This document shows, piece by piece, positions 1-7,814 of a stretch of DNA of 52,700 bases (its first letter is position 1; each line of letters starts with the position of its first letter). Source of the DNA: Gemmatimonadales bacterium (GTDB lineage: Bacteria > Gemmatimonadota > Gemmatimonadetes > Gemmatimonadales > JACORV01); NCBI GenBank assembly GCA_035502185.1, contig DATJUT010000048.1, positions 1 to 52,700 of the forward strand. Reading direction: 5' to 3'. The translations under genes were made by a program, and so were the position numbers. Below the pieces are notes generated by a model. It saw only the letters and a program-made list of their open reading frames with translations, had not been told where the DNA came from and did no database searches.

Positions 1-90
1 CGGATCGTGTGGGCCTGGATCTTGACCATTCCGGCGGCGGCGGTGATCGCGGCGGTCGCCTACTTGATCACGCACGCGCTCGCACTCTAA
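1..90 (+). CDS. PiT-family inorganic phosphate permease, C-terminal end (partial)
   Basis: Only the last 29 residues are in the window, read in frame 1 and ending at TAA 88-90. They form one hydrophobic segment beginning RIVWAWILTIPAAA and ending THALAL. The W-x-LTIPAAA signature followed by a final transmembrane helix is typical of the C-terminus of PiT (PF01384) Pi:cation symporters. The gene starts upstream of the window. The pterin dehydratase follows 17 nt downstream on the same strand. The family call rests on a short fragment. Confidence 0.7.
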   Translation, partial: RIVWAWILTIPAAAVIAAVAYLITHALAL

Positions 91-107
91 GCGCAGGGAG
101 GTCGGCC

Positions 108-392
108 ATGGCGGTGAAGCTGAGCGACGACGAGGTCGGACAGCGCCTCAAGGCCCTGGCGGGCTGGGCGCGCGAGGGCAATGCGATCCGCAAGAGCTTC
201 AGCTTCGGGAAGTTCGCCGAGGGGATCCGGTTCGTGGACCGGGTGGCGGTGGCGGCCGACGCGATGGACCACCACCCCGACGTGGACATCCAGTACACCA
301 CGATCACGATGACGCTCTCGACCCACAGCGCCGGCGGCCTGACCGGCAAGGACTTCGACCTGGCGGAGCGGATCGAGCAGGCGGCGCGCTAG
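108..392 (+). CDS. phhB: Pterin-4a-carbinolamine dehydratase
   Basis: This 94-residue protein belongs to the PCD/DCoH family. It dehydrates 4a-hydroxytetrahydrobiopterin in the cytoplasm to recycle the pterin cofactor of aromatic amino acid hydroxylases. The family signature is visible as AMDHHPDVDIQY (about residues 51-62), with the paired active-site histidines, followed by the beta-strand TTITMTLSTHSAGGLT. Length matches the family (90-110 aa). The ATG at 108 is chosen over an upstream in-frame ATG because AGGGAGG lies just before it and homology starts there. Its TAG stop shares the palindrome CTAG (389-392) with the stop of the convergent gene. No aromatic hydroxylase gene is in the window. 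Confidence 0.9.
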   Translation: MAVKLSDDEVGQRLKALAGWAREGNAIRKSFSFGKFAEGIRFVDRVAVAADAMDHHPDVDIQYTTITMTLSTHSAGGLTGKDFDLAERIEQAAR

Positions 393-1108
393 GCGGTCCC
401 GCCGCTCTTGGCCGGGCCGTCGGCCGCGTCGAGCTTCACCATCATCGTGTCTCCCACGTAGCTCGTCACCGGCGCCTCGTCGAGGGTGGACAGGCGCTTC
501 AGGTCCGCCCCGATGCGGTTGGCCATCTCGAGGATGGTCTCCACGCCGGCGCGATCTTCCGGGGAGAGATGGCTGGCGCCGGCCCGGAGCAGGCCCGCCT
601 CGCCGATGATCGCCGCCAGCGCGTTGTTCACTTCGTGGCGGATCGTCACCGCCACCTCGCCGATCGCCGCCAGCCGCTCCGCCTTGATCAGGCGCCGGTA
701 GAAGTCGTGCAGCTGCTGCGACAGCCACCCCACCGCGATCGCGAGCGCGCCGTAGGAGATGTAAGTCGGCAGTATGATGTCGGGGTTGACGGGCATCAGG
801 TTGAGCTGCAGCACCAGCTGCACGGTGATGTAGAGGAGCGTCCCCGCCACCAGGCCCGACAGCGCCCCGAGCATGCCGTAGTGGAGCGAGAGGATGAAGG
901 CCGGCGCCAGGGTCGTGAGCCACGAGAGCTCGCGGTACAGTCCCTCGCCCGGCGGCAGCCATTCCGTCACCACGATGGGGATGATGTAGGCCAGGGCGCA
1001 GTACAGCGCCCACCGCCGCGGCAAGGGAGGCCGGTGCGCCATCTGCGGGAAGCCGATGACGAACACCGGCCGGAGATACCAGGGCGTATGACGCGGGGCG
1101 TCCATCAT
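389..1108 (-). CDS. Four-helix membrane protein with a lone HisKA dimerisation domain (no ATPase domain)
   Basis: The protein has 239 residues. Residues about 33-50, 62-80, 82-102 and 112-130 are hydrophobic and probably form three or four membrane helices. A linker (YRRLIKAERLAAIGEV) leads into an H-box, TIRHEVNNALAAI, with His158, and a helical second half of HisKA. The chain ends near residue 239 without N, G1, F or G2 boxes, so there is no HATPase_c domain. The ATG at 1108 follows the aldehyde dehydrogenase stop (1111-1113) by 2 nt, so the two are probably translationally coupled. It may be a phosphotransfer or dimerisation partner of another kinase, or a decayed kinase. The missing domain is visible; the role is inference. 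Confidence 0.75.
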   Translation of the reverse strand: MMDAPRHTPWYLRPVFVIGFPQMAHRPPLPRRWALYCALAYIIPIVVTEWLPPGEGLYRELSWLTTLAPAFILSLHYGMLGALSGLVAGTLLYITVQLVLQLNLMPVNPDIILPTYISYGALAIAVGWLSQQLHDFYRRLIKAERLAAIGEVAVTIRHEVNNALAAIIGEAGLLRAGASHLSPEDRAGVETILEMANRIGADLKRLSTLDEAPVTSYVGDTMMVKLDAADGPAKSGGTA

Positions 1109-1110
1109 CG

Positions 1111-2517
1111 TCACTCCGCGTGAAGGGTGAGCAGTCGGAGTTCGGTCATGTCCTCGATCGCGTAACGGACACCCTCCCGGCCCTGCCCGCTGGCCTTGGT
1201 GCCGCCGTATGGCATGCGGTCGATCCTCCACGTGGGAACCTCGTTCGCCATCACGCCGCCCACGTCGAGCCGGTCCCACGCCCGCATCAGTCGCCCGACG
1301 TCCCGGCTGAAGACGCCGGCCTGCAGGCCGTACGGCGACGCGTTCACGATCTCGAGCGCCTCGTCGAACGACCGGTACGCCGTGACGGTGGTGACGGGGG
1401 CGAAGACCTCCTCGCAGTTGACGCGGTGCTCGGCCTTGGTGCCGGTGAGCACGGTCGGCTGCAGCACGGCTCCCCGCCGCTCCCCACCCGCGACCACCGA
1501 GGCGCCGTCGTGCGCGGCCTCGGCGATCCACGCCTCGGCACGGCAGGCAGCGGCCTCGTCGATCATCGGCCCCACTTCCGTCGCGGGGTCGAGCGGGTCG
1601 CCGACCACGAGCTGCCTGACCCGCGCCGTGAAGCCGTCGAGGAAGTCGGCGTACACCCGCTCGTGCACCAGGATGCGTTGCACCGAGATGCACGACTGCC
1701 CCGCGTAGCCGTAGCCGCCGGCGGCGCACGACCGCACGGCGCGGTCGAGGTCCGCGTCCGGCTCGACGATGACGGCCGCGTTCCCGCCCAGCTCCAGCGT
1801 CACCCGCTTGGTGCCCGCGTCGGCGCGGATCGCCCAGCCGGCTCGCGCGCTGCCGGTGAAGCTGATCATCCGTATCCGCGCGTCGGTCACCAGCCGGCGC
1901 GCGACCGCGAGCTCGCAGGGCACGACGTTGACGCCGCCGGCCGGATAGCCCGACCGGGCCACCAGGTCTCCGAGCGCCAGGGGCGAGAGCGGGTCCTGCG
2001 GCGGCGGCTTCAGCGTCAGGGCGGCGCCGCAGGCGATGGCCGGCGCGATCTTGTGGGCCGCCAGGAGGACCGGGAAGTTGAACGGAGTGATGGCCGCGAC
2101 CGGCGACAGCGGCCAGCGCCGCGTGAAGCCGAGCCGGCCGCGGCCACCGGGCAGCGCGTCGAGCGGCAGCACCTCGCCGCCGATGCGGGTGGCCTCCTCG
2201 GCTCCATCGCGGAACACGAAGACGGCGCGGTCGATCTCCAGCCGGGCCTGGGTGACGGGCTTGCCCGCTTCGCGCGCGACCAGCGTCGCCAGCACGTCGC
2301 GCTGGCGTTCCAGCCCGTCCGCGATCGAGCGCAGGCAGGCCGCCCGGTCGTACGCGGGGAGGTGCCGACACTCGGACGCCGCGGCCAGGTTGGCCGCGAT
2401 CGCGGAGTCCAGGTCGGCCGGTGAGGCGAGAGGATGGGTGCCGACGTCGCTGCCGTCGTACGGAGAGCGGACGGTCGCCGTCGCGGTGCCGGCGCGCCGC
2501 TCGTTCCCGATGATCAC
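1111..2517 (-). CDS. NAD(P)-dependent aldehyde dehydrogenase
   Basis: This is a full-length 468-residue member of the aldehyde dehydrogenase superfamily (PF00171), which oxidises an aldehyde to the acid in the cytoplasm. Visible motifs are the oxyanion Asn in TPFNFP (Asn147), the nucleotide-binding ISFTGSARAG (about 218-227), the general-base Glu in LELGGN (Glu242) and the catalytic Cys in GYAGQSCISVQ (Cys276). The subfamily (GapN-, lactaldehyde- or phosphonoacetaldehyde-type) cannot be settled by eye. The start is a GTG at 2517, preceded by a -10-like TATGGT only 6 nt upstream, so the message may be leaderless. The histidine-kinase-like gene follows after 2 nt. Confidence 0.88.
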   Translation of the reverse strand: MIIGNERRAGTATATVRSPYDGSDVGTHPLASPADLDSAIAANLAAASECRHLPAYDRAACLRSIADGLERQRDVLATLVAREAGKPVTQARLEIDRAVFVFRDGAEEATRIGGEVLPLDALPGGRGRLGFTRRWPLSPVAAITPFNFPVLLAAHKIAPAIACGAALTLKPPPQDPLSPLALGDLVARSGYPAGGVNVVPCELAVARRLVTDARIRMISFTGSARAGWAIRADAGTKRVTLELGGNAAVIVEPDADLDRAVRSCAAGGYGYAGQSCISVQRILVHERVYADFLDGFTARVRQLVVGDPLDPATEVGPMIDEAAACRAEAWIAEAAHDGASVVAGGERRGAVLQPTVLTGTKAEHRVNCEEVFAPVTTVTAYRSFDEALEIVNASPYGLQAGVFSRDVGRLMRAWDRLDVGGVMANEVPTWRIDRMPYGGTKASGQGREGVRYAIEDMTELRLLTLHAE

Positions 2518-2523
2518 CCTGCT

Positions 2524-2529
2524 ACCATA
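2524..2529 (-). promoter_or_regulatory. -10-like element TATGGT for the aldehyde dehydrogenase gene
   Basis: On the minus strand TATGGT is followed by six bases (AGCAGG) and then the GTG start at 2517. Transcription would begin at or next to the start codon, giving a leaderless mRNA. No convincing -35 hexamer is seen. Confidence 0.4.
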
Positions 2530-2596
2530 GGCTCGCCGCCGGGCCGCGTCAACGCGATCGCGCCGCCCGGCGCGCGCGCCGGCGACGGGAGAAGCC

Positions 2597-4423
2597 CTAC
2601 TCCACCGTCACGCTCTTGGCCAGGTTGCGCGGGCGATCCACGTCGCAGCCCCGGAGGACGGCGATGTGGTACGCCAGGAGCTGAAGCGGGATCACGGTGA
2701 TCACCGGCGACAGCAGCCGGTGCGTGGCTGGTACGCGCAGCTGGCGCTCCACCAGCTCGCCGAGGTCGGCCGCGCCATCGCAGGTCACCGCGAGGATGCG
2801 TCCACCGCGCGACCGGACCTCCTGCATGTTCGAGCGGACCTTCTGGAAGATCTCGTCGTCGGGCGCGACGAACACGACCGGCATCTTCTCGTCGATCAGC
2901 GCGATCGGCCCGTGCTTCATCTCGGCGGCCGGATAACCCTCCGCGTGGATGTAGCTGATCTCCTTGAGCTTCAGCGCGCCTTCGAGGGCGACGGGGAAGT
3001 TCACGCCCCGGCCCAGGTACAGGGCGTTGGGCGCCTGCGCGTACGACCGGGCCAGCTGCTTGATGCACGGCTCGAGCGCCAGGGCCGCGCGCACCTTGGT
3101 CGGGAGGTCGGCCAGCGCGTGCACCAGCGTCCGACCCTCCTCGAGCGGCAGGCCGCGGTGGCGGCCGATGTACAGCGCCAGCAGGAGGAAGGCGACCACC
3201 TGGGAGGTGAACGCCTTGGTGGACGCCACCCCGATCTCGGGCCCGGCGTGCAGGTAGATGCCCCCATCGGTTTCGCGCGCGATCGTGCTGCCGACCGTGT
3301 TCACGATGCCCACGACCCGGGAACCCGCCCCGCGCGCGGCGCGAATGGCCTCCAGCGTGTCGGCGGTCTCGCCCGACTGGGACACCGCGATCGTGAGGGT
3401 CCCGGGCACCTTGAGTTGACGCCGGTAGCGGTACTCGGAGGCGTACTCCACCTGCGTCGGGACCCCGGTCAGCTCCTCGAGCACGTGCCGGCCCACGAGC
3501 CCGGCGTGCCACGAGGTGCCGCACGCCACGATCACGATGCGCGAGACCGCCCGGCACTCCTCCGCCGGCAGGCCGAGGCCGTTGAGCCGCGCCGTGCCTT
3601 CCTCGAACAGCAGGCGGCCGCGCAGCGTGCTGTGGACCGTCTCGGGCTGCTCGCAGATCTCCTTGAGCATGAAGTGGGCGTAGCCGCCGAGCTCGATCGC
3701 CTCGAGGTCCCATTCGATGTCGTCGACCGAGCGTACCTGCTCCCGCTCCTCGTGGTCGAGCACCCGGTAACCCTCGGGCGTGAGGACCGCGACGTCGCCG
3801 TCGTCGAGGTAGACGACCGTCCGCGTCTGGCCGAGCACGGCCGAGGCGTCGGAAGCGACGAAGTACTCTCCATCGCCCACCCCGATCAGCAGCGGGGACC
3901 CCTTGCGGGCCACCACGACCTTGTGCGGCTCGCGCGACGACATGACCGCCAGCCCGTAGGTGCCCTCGACGTGGGCCAGCGCGGCGATCACGCGCTCTTC
4001 GAGCTTGGCGCCGGGGGCTTCCTCGATGAGGTGCGCGAGGGTCTCGGTGTCGGTCTCGGACGCGAATTCGTGGCCACTGCGCTCGAGCCGGGTCCGCAGC
4101 GCGTCCGCATTCTCGATGATCCCGTTGTGCACGACGGCCAGCTCGCCCGAGCAGTCCTGGTGCGGGTGGGCGTTGCGCTCCGTAGGCGCTCCGTGCGTGG
4201 CCCAGCGGGTGTGCGCAATGCCGTTGACGCCCCGCACCGGCTCGGCGTTCAGCCGCTCGCGCAGCTTGACGACGCGCCCCGCGAGCTTGGTGACGATCAA
4301 CCCCTTCCCGTTCTGGATCGCGACTCCGGCCGAGTCGTAGCCTCGGTACTCGAGGCGCGCCAGGCCCTCCAGCAGCAGCGGGCCCGCCTCGCGCTTGCCC
4401 GTATAGCCGACGATGCCGCACAT
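2597..4423 (-). CDS. glmS: Glutamine--fructose-6-phosphate aminotransferase (isomerizing)
   Basis: The 608-residue protein makes glucosamine-6-phosphate from fructose-6-phosphate and glutamine, the first step toward UDP-GlcNAc for peptidoglycan and lipopolysaccharide. The N-terminal class II glutamine amidotransferase starts MCGIVGYTG, with the nucleophile Cys2, and contains GIAHTRWATHG and HNGIIEN. Two SIS sugar-isomerase domains follow, with SQSGETADTLEA, STKAFTSQV and the C-terminal RPRNLAKSVTVE. Length matches the family (about 610 aa). A zinc-ribbon gene ends 3 nt upstream, so the two are probably co-transcribed. I see no glmS ribozyme upstream. Confidence 0.97.
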   Translation of the reverse strand: MCGIVGYTGKREAGPLLLEGLARLEYRGYDSAGVAIQNGKGLIVTKLAGRVVKLRERLNAEPVRGVNGIAHTRWATHGAPTERNAHPHQDCSGELAVVHNGIIENADALRTRLERSGHEFASETDTETLAHLIEEAPGAKLEERVIAALAHVEGTYGLAVMSSREPHKVVVARKGSPLLIGVGDGEYFVASDASAVLGQTRTVVYLDDGDVAVLTPEGYRVLDHEEREQVRSVDDIEWDLEAIELGGYAHFMLKEICEQPETVHSTLRGRLLFEEGTARLNGLGLPAEECRAVSRIVIVACGTSWHAGLVGRHVLEELTGVPTQVEYASEYRYRRQLKVPGTLTIAVSQSGETADTLEAIRAARGAGSRVVGIVNTVGSTIARETDGGIYLHAGPEIGVASTKAFTSQVVAFLLLALYIGRHRGLPLEEGRTLVHALADLPTKVRAALALEPCIKQLARSYAQAPNALYLGRGVNFPVALEGALKLKEISYIHAEGYPAAEMKHGPIALIDEKMPVVFVAPDDEIFQKVRSNMQEVRSRGGRILAVTCDGAADLGELVERQLRVPATHRLLSPVITVIPLQLLAYHIAVLRGCDVDRPRNLAKSVTVE

Positions 4424-4426
4424 GGA

Positions 4427-4657
4427 TCAGGCCTCCTCGGGAGAGGTTTCGAGAAGGAGGCGCGTGTCGGAGGCGAGACCGAACCGCGCGAGCATCCTGA
4501 GCTTGTCGCGATACAGCGCAGCCGTCTCGTCGGACGGGAGCGTGGCTCCGCATCGCTCGCACCGCGACGGCGTCCCGTGGTAGACGGCCCCGACGCTCGA
4601 TGCGCCAGCCCGGCCGGTGGATGTCATCGCCTCGAATCCGCACCAGCTGCACGGCAT
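4427..4657 (-). CDS. Small zinc-ribbon protein
   Basis: This 76-residue protein has two CxxC knuckles, in MPCSWCGF (residues 3-6) and SRCERCGATL (about 33-36), consistent with one zinc ribbon, followed by a charged helical C-terminus. I recognise no named family. The ATG at 4657 is preferred to an in-frame start 60 nt upstream because GGAGG lies just before it and the cysteine motif begins there. The stop is 3 nt before glmS, so they are likely an operon. A role in nucleic-acid or protein binding is only a guess from the fold. Confidence 0.6.
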   Translation of the reverse strand: MPCSWCGFEAMTSTGRAGASSVGAVYHGTPSRCERCGATLPSDETAALYRDKLRMLARFGLASDTRLLLETSPEEA

Positions 4658-5081
4658 GATCGGCCTCCGTCCAGACCCGGGGAGTGGTGCCGCGCCGCGC
4701 CTGGAGGGGCACGTCACCTTGGCGCCGAGGGCATATCAAGAACGGGGCCGGGGGTCGCGGCCGGCCCGGAACGCCGGTCGCGAGCTTGTGGCTGAGCAAC
4801 GACTTACCTGTGGTTCATCACGATCGCGGCGGGGCCGCTTGCGGGTCCCCGCGCGTTGCACGGTCGCGTCAAGAGAGCGACGATGTGTTGTCCCAGCGCA
4901 GCGATCCACCGTCCGGCAGGACGGATGGTGACATGGCAAGATGTTGGGATTCAACGACTTCCAAACATCGTCAAGCCGGCGCACGCATTCTGCTCCGTAG
5001 ACACCCAACGGCCGGCGCCTTGTGTGGAGGCGCCTGCCGCCCCATGTTCGGGGCCCGAAAGGCCAACTTGTGGGACAACCG
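4658..5081. other. 424-nt divergent intergenic region with three inverted repeats
   Basis: No gene is supported here. The region separates the minus-strand zinc-ribbon/glmS unit from the plus-strand receiver-GGDEF gene, so it should hold both promoters. Visible structure: an imperfect inverted repeat at 4940-4969 (GATGTTGGGA against TTCCAAACATC, possible operator); a perfect 7-bp hairpin at 5014-5034 (GGCGCCT/AGGCGCC); and a short GGCC-CGAAA-GGCC hairpin near 5050-5063 just upstream of the start codon. TTGCAC at 4856-4861 could be a -35 but its -10 is poor. Confidence 0.5.
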
Positions 5082-6023
5082 ATGCCTGAGCGCATGCCGC
5101 ATAGTCATCCTCCCCTCGTGCTGATCGCGAGCAGCCAGGAATGGCACGCCCGTTCCCTGGAGAGCATTCTCGGGCCGCATGGCTACGCGGTCGTCCGGGC
5201 CTATACGGGGAAGCAGACGCTGGAGCGCGCGCGCAGCGCGCGTCCGGATCTGGTGATCGTGGACGCCGACCTGCCGGACCTGGACGGGATCGAGGTCTGC
5301 CGCATCCTGCGGGACGAGCCGGCGATGAGCGCGAGCACCCCCATCCTGGTGACGGGCTCGGGGCAGCCGACCCGGCAGCAGCGGCTGGCGGCGCTGCGCG
5401 CCGGCGCCTGGGATTACCTCACGCTTCCGTTCGACGGACAGGAGCTGCAGTTGCGGCTGGACGCGTTCGTGCAGGCCAAGTTCGAGGCCGATCGCGCCCG
5501 CGAAGAGAGCCTTCTGGACGAGCTCACGGGGCTGTACAACATCCGGGGCCTGGCGCGGCGCGCCCGGGAGCTGGGGTCGCAGGCGTTCCGACATCACGAG
5601 CCGTTTGCCTGCGTCGTGCTCGCGCCGCACGTCGAGGGGACGGACGCCGCTGCCTCCGAGCTGGCGGTGACCGCCGCGGTGAGTCACATCGCCAAGACGC
5701 TGCGCACCAACGGCCGGGTCGCGGACGCGATCGGCCGGCTCGGTCCGACGGAATTCGGCGTGGTGGCGCAGGGCGCGGACGCCGAGGGCGTGCTCAAGCT
5801 CGCCCAGCGGCTGGTGCAGTCGCTGGAGTCTGGTGCGCTCGAGTCCGGCGGGGCCATACCGCCGTTCAAGGTGCGGGCCGGCTACGATGCGGTGTCGAAC
5901 TACCACGAGGCCCCGATCGAGCCGGAGGACATGCTCGTGCGCGCCACCATCGCGATGCGGATGTCGGAGGGTGACGCCGGCGGCAAGTGGATTCGGCCGT
6001 TCGAGGGGCGCTTCAACAACTAG
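5082..6023 (+). CDS. Degenerate receiver domain fused to degenerate GGDEF domain
   Basis: The protein has 313 residues. Residues about 10-130 resemble a response-regulator receiver with the phospho-acceptor Asp61 (VIVDADLPD) and Thr89. The acidic pair is replaced by IASSQE and the invariant Lys of YLTKPF is Leu (YLTLPF, Leu113). Residues about 143-305 are GGDEF-like, starting with the family hallmark DELTGLYN, but the signature loop reads RLGPTEF (about 217-223) instead of R-GGDEF. Neither phosphoryl signalling nor diguanylate cyclase activity is expected to be normal. The ATG at 5082 is used; 5094 is an alternative. A strong terminator follows at 6044. It sits beside sigma54 regulatory genes and may bind c-di-GMP or a partner (inference). 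Confidence 0.8.
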   Translation: MPERMPHSHPPLVLIASSQEWHARSLESILGPHGYAVVRAYTGKQTLERARSARPDLVIVDADLPDLDGIEVCRILRDEPAMSASTPILVTGSGQPTRQQRLAALRAGAWDYLTLPFDGQELQLRLDAFVQAKFEADRAREESLLDELTGLYNIRGLARRARELGSQAFRHHEPFACVVLAPHVEGTDAAASELAVTAAVSHIAKTLRTNGRVADAIGRLGPTEFGVVAQGADAEGVLKLAQRLVQSLESGALESGGAIPPFKVRAGYDAVSNYHEAPIEPEDMLVRATIAMRMSEGDAGGKWIRPFEGRFNN

Positions 6024-6043
6024 CGATCACTTTCGGGGCTGAC

Positions 6044-6083
6044 CGCCGGACCCGATCCCAACGGGTCCGGCGTTCGTTTCGTT
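6044..6083 (+). terminator. Rho-independent terminator after the receiver-GGDEF gene
   Basis: A perfect 11-bp stem, CGCCGGACCCG (6044-6054) with CGGGTCCGGCG (6062-6072), and a 7-nt loop are followed by the T-rich tail TTCGTTTCGTT. It begins 20 nt after the stop codon. Confidence 0.85.
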
Positions 6084-6266
6084 GGAGATCCTGCCCGCGC
6101 CAGATCGGCGGCCCATCGTCGAGGCACGTGGCCGGCGCCCTAGCGAAATCCCGCAAAAACCCTTATGGTGACTGTTGCGATGGCGCCACAGCCGCGCCGA
6201 TTGCTCGCCGTCTGTCGTACCGACACAACAGAGTGCTGAGCGAGCCAGCATCCGGAGGAGCGCAGA

Positions 6267-7814
6267 ATGGCCGCTTCGCTCAGAGCGCCCCAGTCACCAG
6301 CTGAAGGCACGGGAGACACCAGCCCCCTCGTCTCCGCGGATCTCTCGATCGGTCCGGCGGACAAGGCGAGTGTCCGCATCCTCGTGGTGGATGACGAGCG
6401 GACGCTGCGGGAGAGCTGCAAGAGCGTGCTCGAGGTGGACGGCTACCGCGTCGAAGTCTGCGGTCGCGGTGGCGAGGCGCTGGAGCTGGTGCGGCGCCAG
6501 ATGTTCGACGTGATTCTGGTGGACCTGTACATGACCGAGGTCTCGGGCATGGAGCTGCTCGAGGCTGCCCTCGCCGCCCGCCCCGAGACCATCGTCATCG
6601 TGATGACGGGCAATCCCAGCGTCGCGTCCAACGTCGACGCGCTGCGCGCCGGCGCGTGGGATTACCTGCCCAAGCCGTTCTCGGCGACGCACCTGCAGAT
6701 CCTGGTCGGGCGGGCGACGCACACGATCCTGGTCGGGCGGGAGTCGGGCGTTCGGACCGGGGCGCAGGAGGTGGAGGACGAGGGCGGCTCTCGCGACAAG
6801 CCCGCCGTCATCGGCGTGTCGCCGGTGTTCCGGAAGGCCATGGACCTGGCCCGGCGCGTGGCCCCGACCGATGCGTCCGTGTTCATCACGGGGGAGAGCG
6901 GGACGGGCAAGGAGATGATGGCGCAGTTCATCCACCAGCACAGCCGCCGGCGGAGCCGGCCAATGGTCGCCGTGAACTGCGCGGCGTTGCCCGAAGGGCT
7001 GCTGGAGTCGGAGATGTTCGGCCACGTGAAAGGCGCGTTCACCGGAGCCGTCAAGGACAAGCCGGGCCTGCTCGAGGCGGCCAATGGAGGCACGCTGTTC
7101 CTGGACGAGCTGATCGACATGCCCAAGTCGATCCAGGCGAAGCTGCTGCGCGTCATCCAGGACGGTGTGGTGCGCCGCGTCGGCAGCTCCGCCACCAACA
7201 CGGTCGTGAACGTGCGGTTCATCGCGGCGGCCAACCGCGACCCGGAGCAGGCCACCAAGGACGGCCTGCTGCGCGAGGACCTGTACTACCGGCTCCGCGT
7301 CGTGCCGGTGCATCTCCCGTCGTTGCGCGAGCGCCAGCAGGACATCGTGCTGCTCGCCAATCACTTCCTGCAGCTGTTCTGGCGGCGCCATCGCGAGCCG
7401 TTCGCGGCGGCGCCCCGGCTCACCGAGAGCGCGGTCAGGGCGCTGTGCGCCCATCCGTGGCAGGGCAACGTGCGCGAGCTGCAGAACGCGATCGAGCACG
7501 CGGTCGTACTGCTGGAGCCCGGGCAGGACATCCAGCCCGAGAACATCCCCTTCATCAGCAGCCAACAGGCCGCCGACGCCGCCGAGGGCGTGGTCCCGGT
7601 CATGGCCGAAGGCATCCTGGAGGAGAGCTATCACGCCGCGCGGGAGCGCGTCATCGCGTCGTTCGAGCGGCGCTACCTCACCTGGCTCGTCAACCACGTG
7701 GGGGGCAACATGTCGAAGGCGGCGCGCGTGGCGGGCGTCGACCGCACCACACTTTACCGCCTGATGGAGCGGCACGGCTTGCAGCGCGAGACCATCACGG
7801 TGCTGCCCGAATGA
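6267..7814 (+). CDS. Sigma54-dependent NtrC-family response regulator
   Basis: This 515-residue transcription activator has a receiver (about 36-150; acidic pair Asp42/Asp43, phospho-acceptor Asp86, Lys136 in LPKPF), an AAA+ domain (Walker A GESGTGKE 209-216, intact GAFTGA 256-261, Walker B LFLDE 277-281, then NVRELQNAIEHA) and a Fis-type helix-turn-helix (MSKAARVAGVDRTTLYRLMERHG). The intact GAFTGA loop predicts real contact with sigma54 holoenzyme. An extra 35 residues precede the receiver. The start follows GGAGG. Its stop overlaps the ATG of the kinase gene (ATGA), so the two form a cognate pair. The probable target is the sugar-transferase promoter downstream. Confidence 0.95.
   Translation: MAASLRAPQSPAEGTGDTSPLVSADLSIGPADKASVRILVVDDERTLRESCKSVLEVDGYRVEVCGRGGEALELVRRQMFDVILVDLYMTEVSGMELLEAALAARPETIVIVMTGNPSVASNVDALRAGAWDYLPKPFSATHLQILVGRATHTILVGRESGVRTGAQEVEDEGGSRDKPAVIGVSPVFRKAMDLARRVAPTDASVFITGESGTGKEMMAQFIHQHSRRRSRPMVAVNCAALPEGLLESEMFGHVKGAFTGAVKDKPGLLEAANGGTLFLDELIDMPKSIQAKLLRVIQDGVVRRVGSSATNTVVNVRFIAAANRDPEQATKDGLLREDLYYRLRVVPVHLPSLRERQQDIVLLANHFLQLFWRRHREPFAAAPRLTESAVRALCAHPWQGNVRELQNAIEHAVVLLEPGQDIQPENIPFISSQQAADAAEGVVPVMAEGILEESYHAARERVIASFERRYLTWLVNHVGGNMSKAARVAGVDRTTLYRLMERHGLQRETITVLPE

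Noticed and set aside
1120-2424. Long plus-strand open frame opposite the aldehyde dehydrogenase gene
   Set aside because: It is Arg/Ala/Gly/His-rich antisense reading with no motif. The minus strand encodes a complete enzyme with all its catalytic residues. Many such shadows occur in the window and were left out.
2597-4800. A glmS ribozyme upstream of glmS
   Set aside because: The gene is preceded within 3 nt by another coding gene, and no ribozyme core sequence is visible upstream of that gene.
4940-4969. Possible sigma54 site TGGCAAGATGTTGGGA inside the inverted repeat upstream of 5082
   Set aside because: The -24 half fits, but the -12 GC is GG. It was kept only as an inverted repeat.
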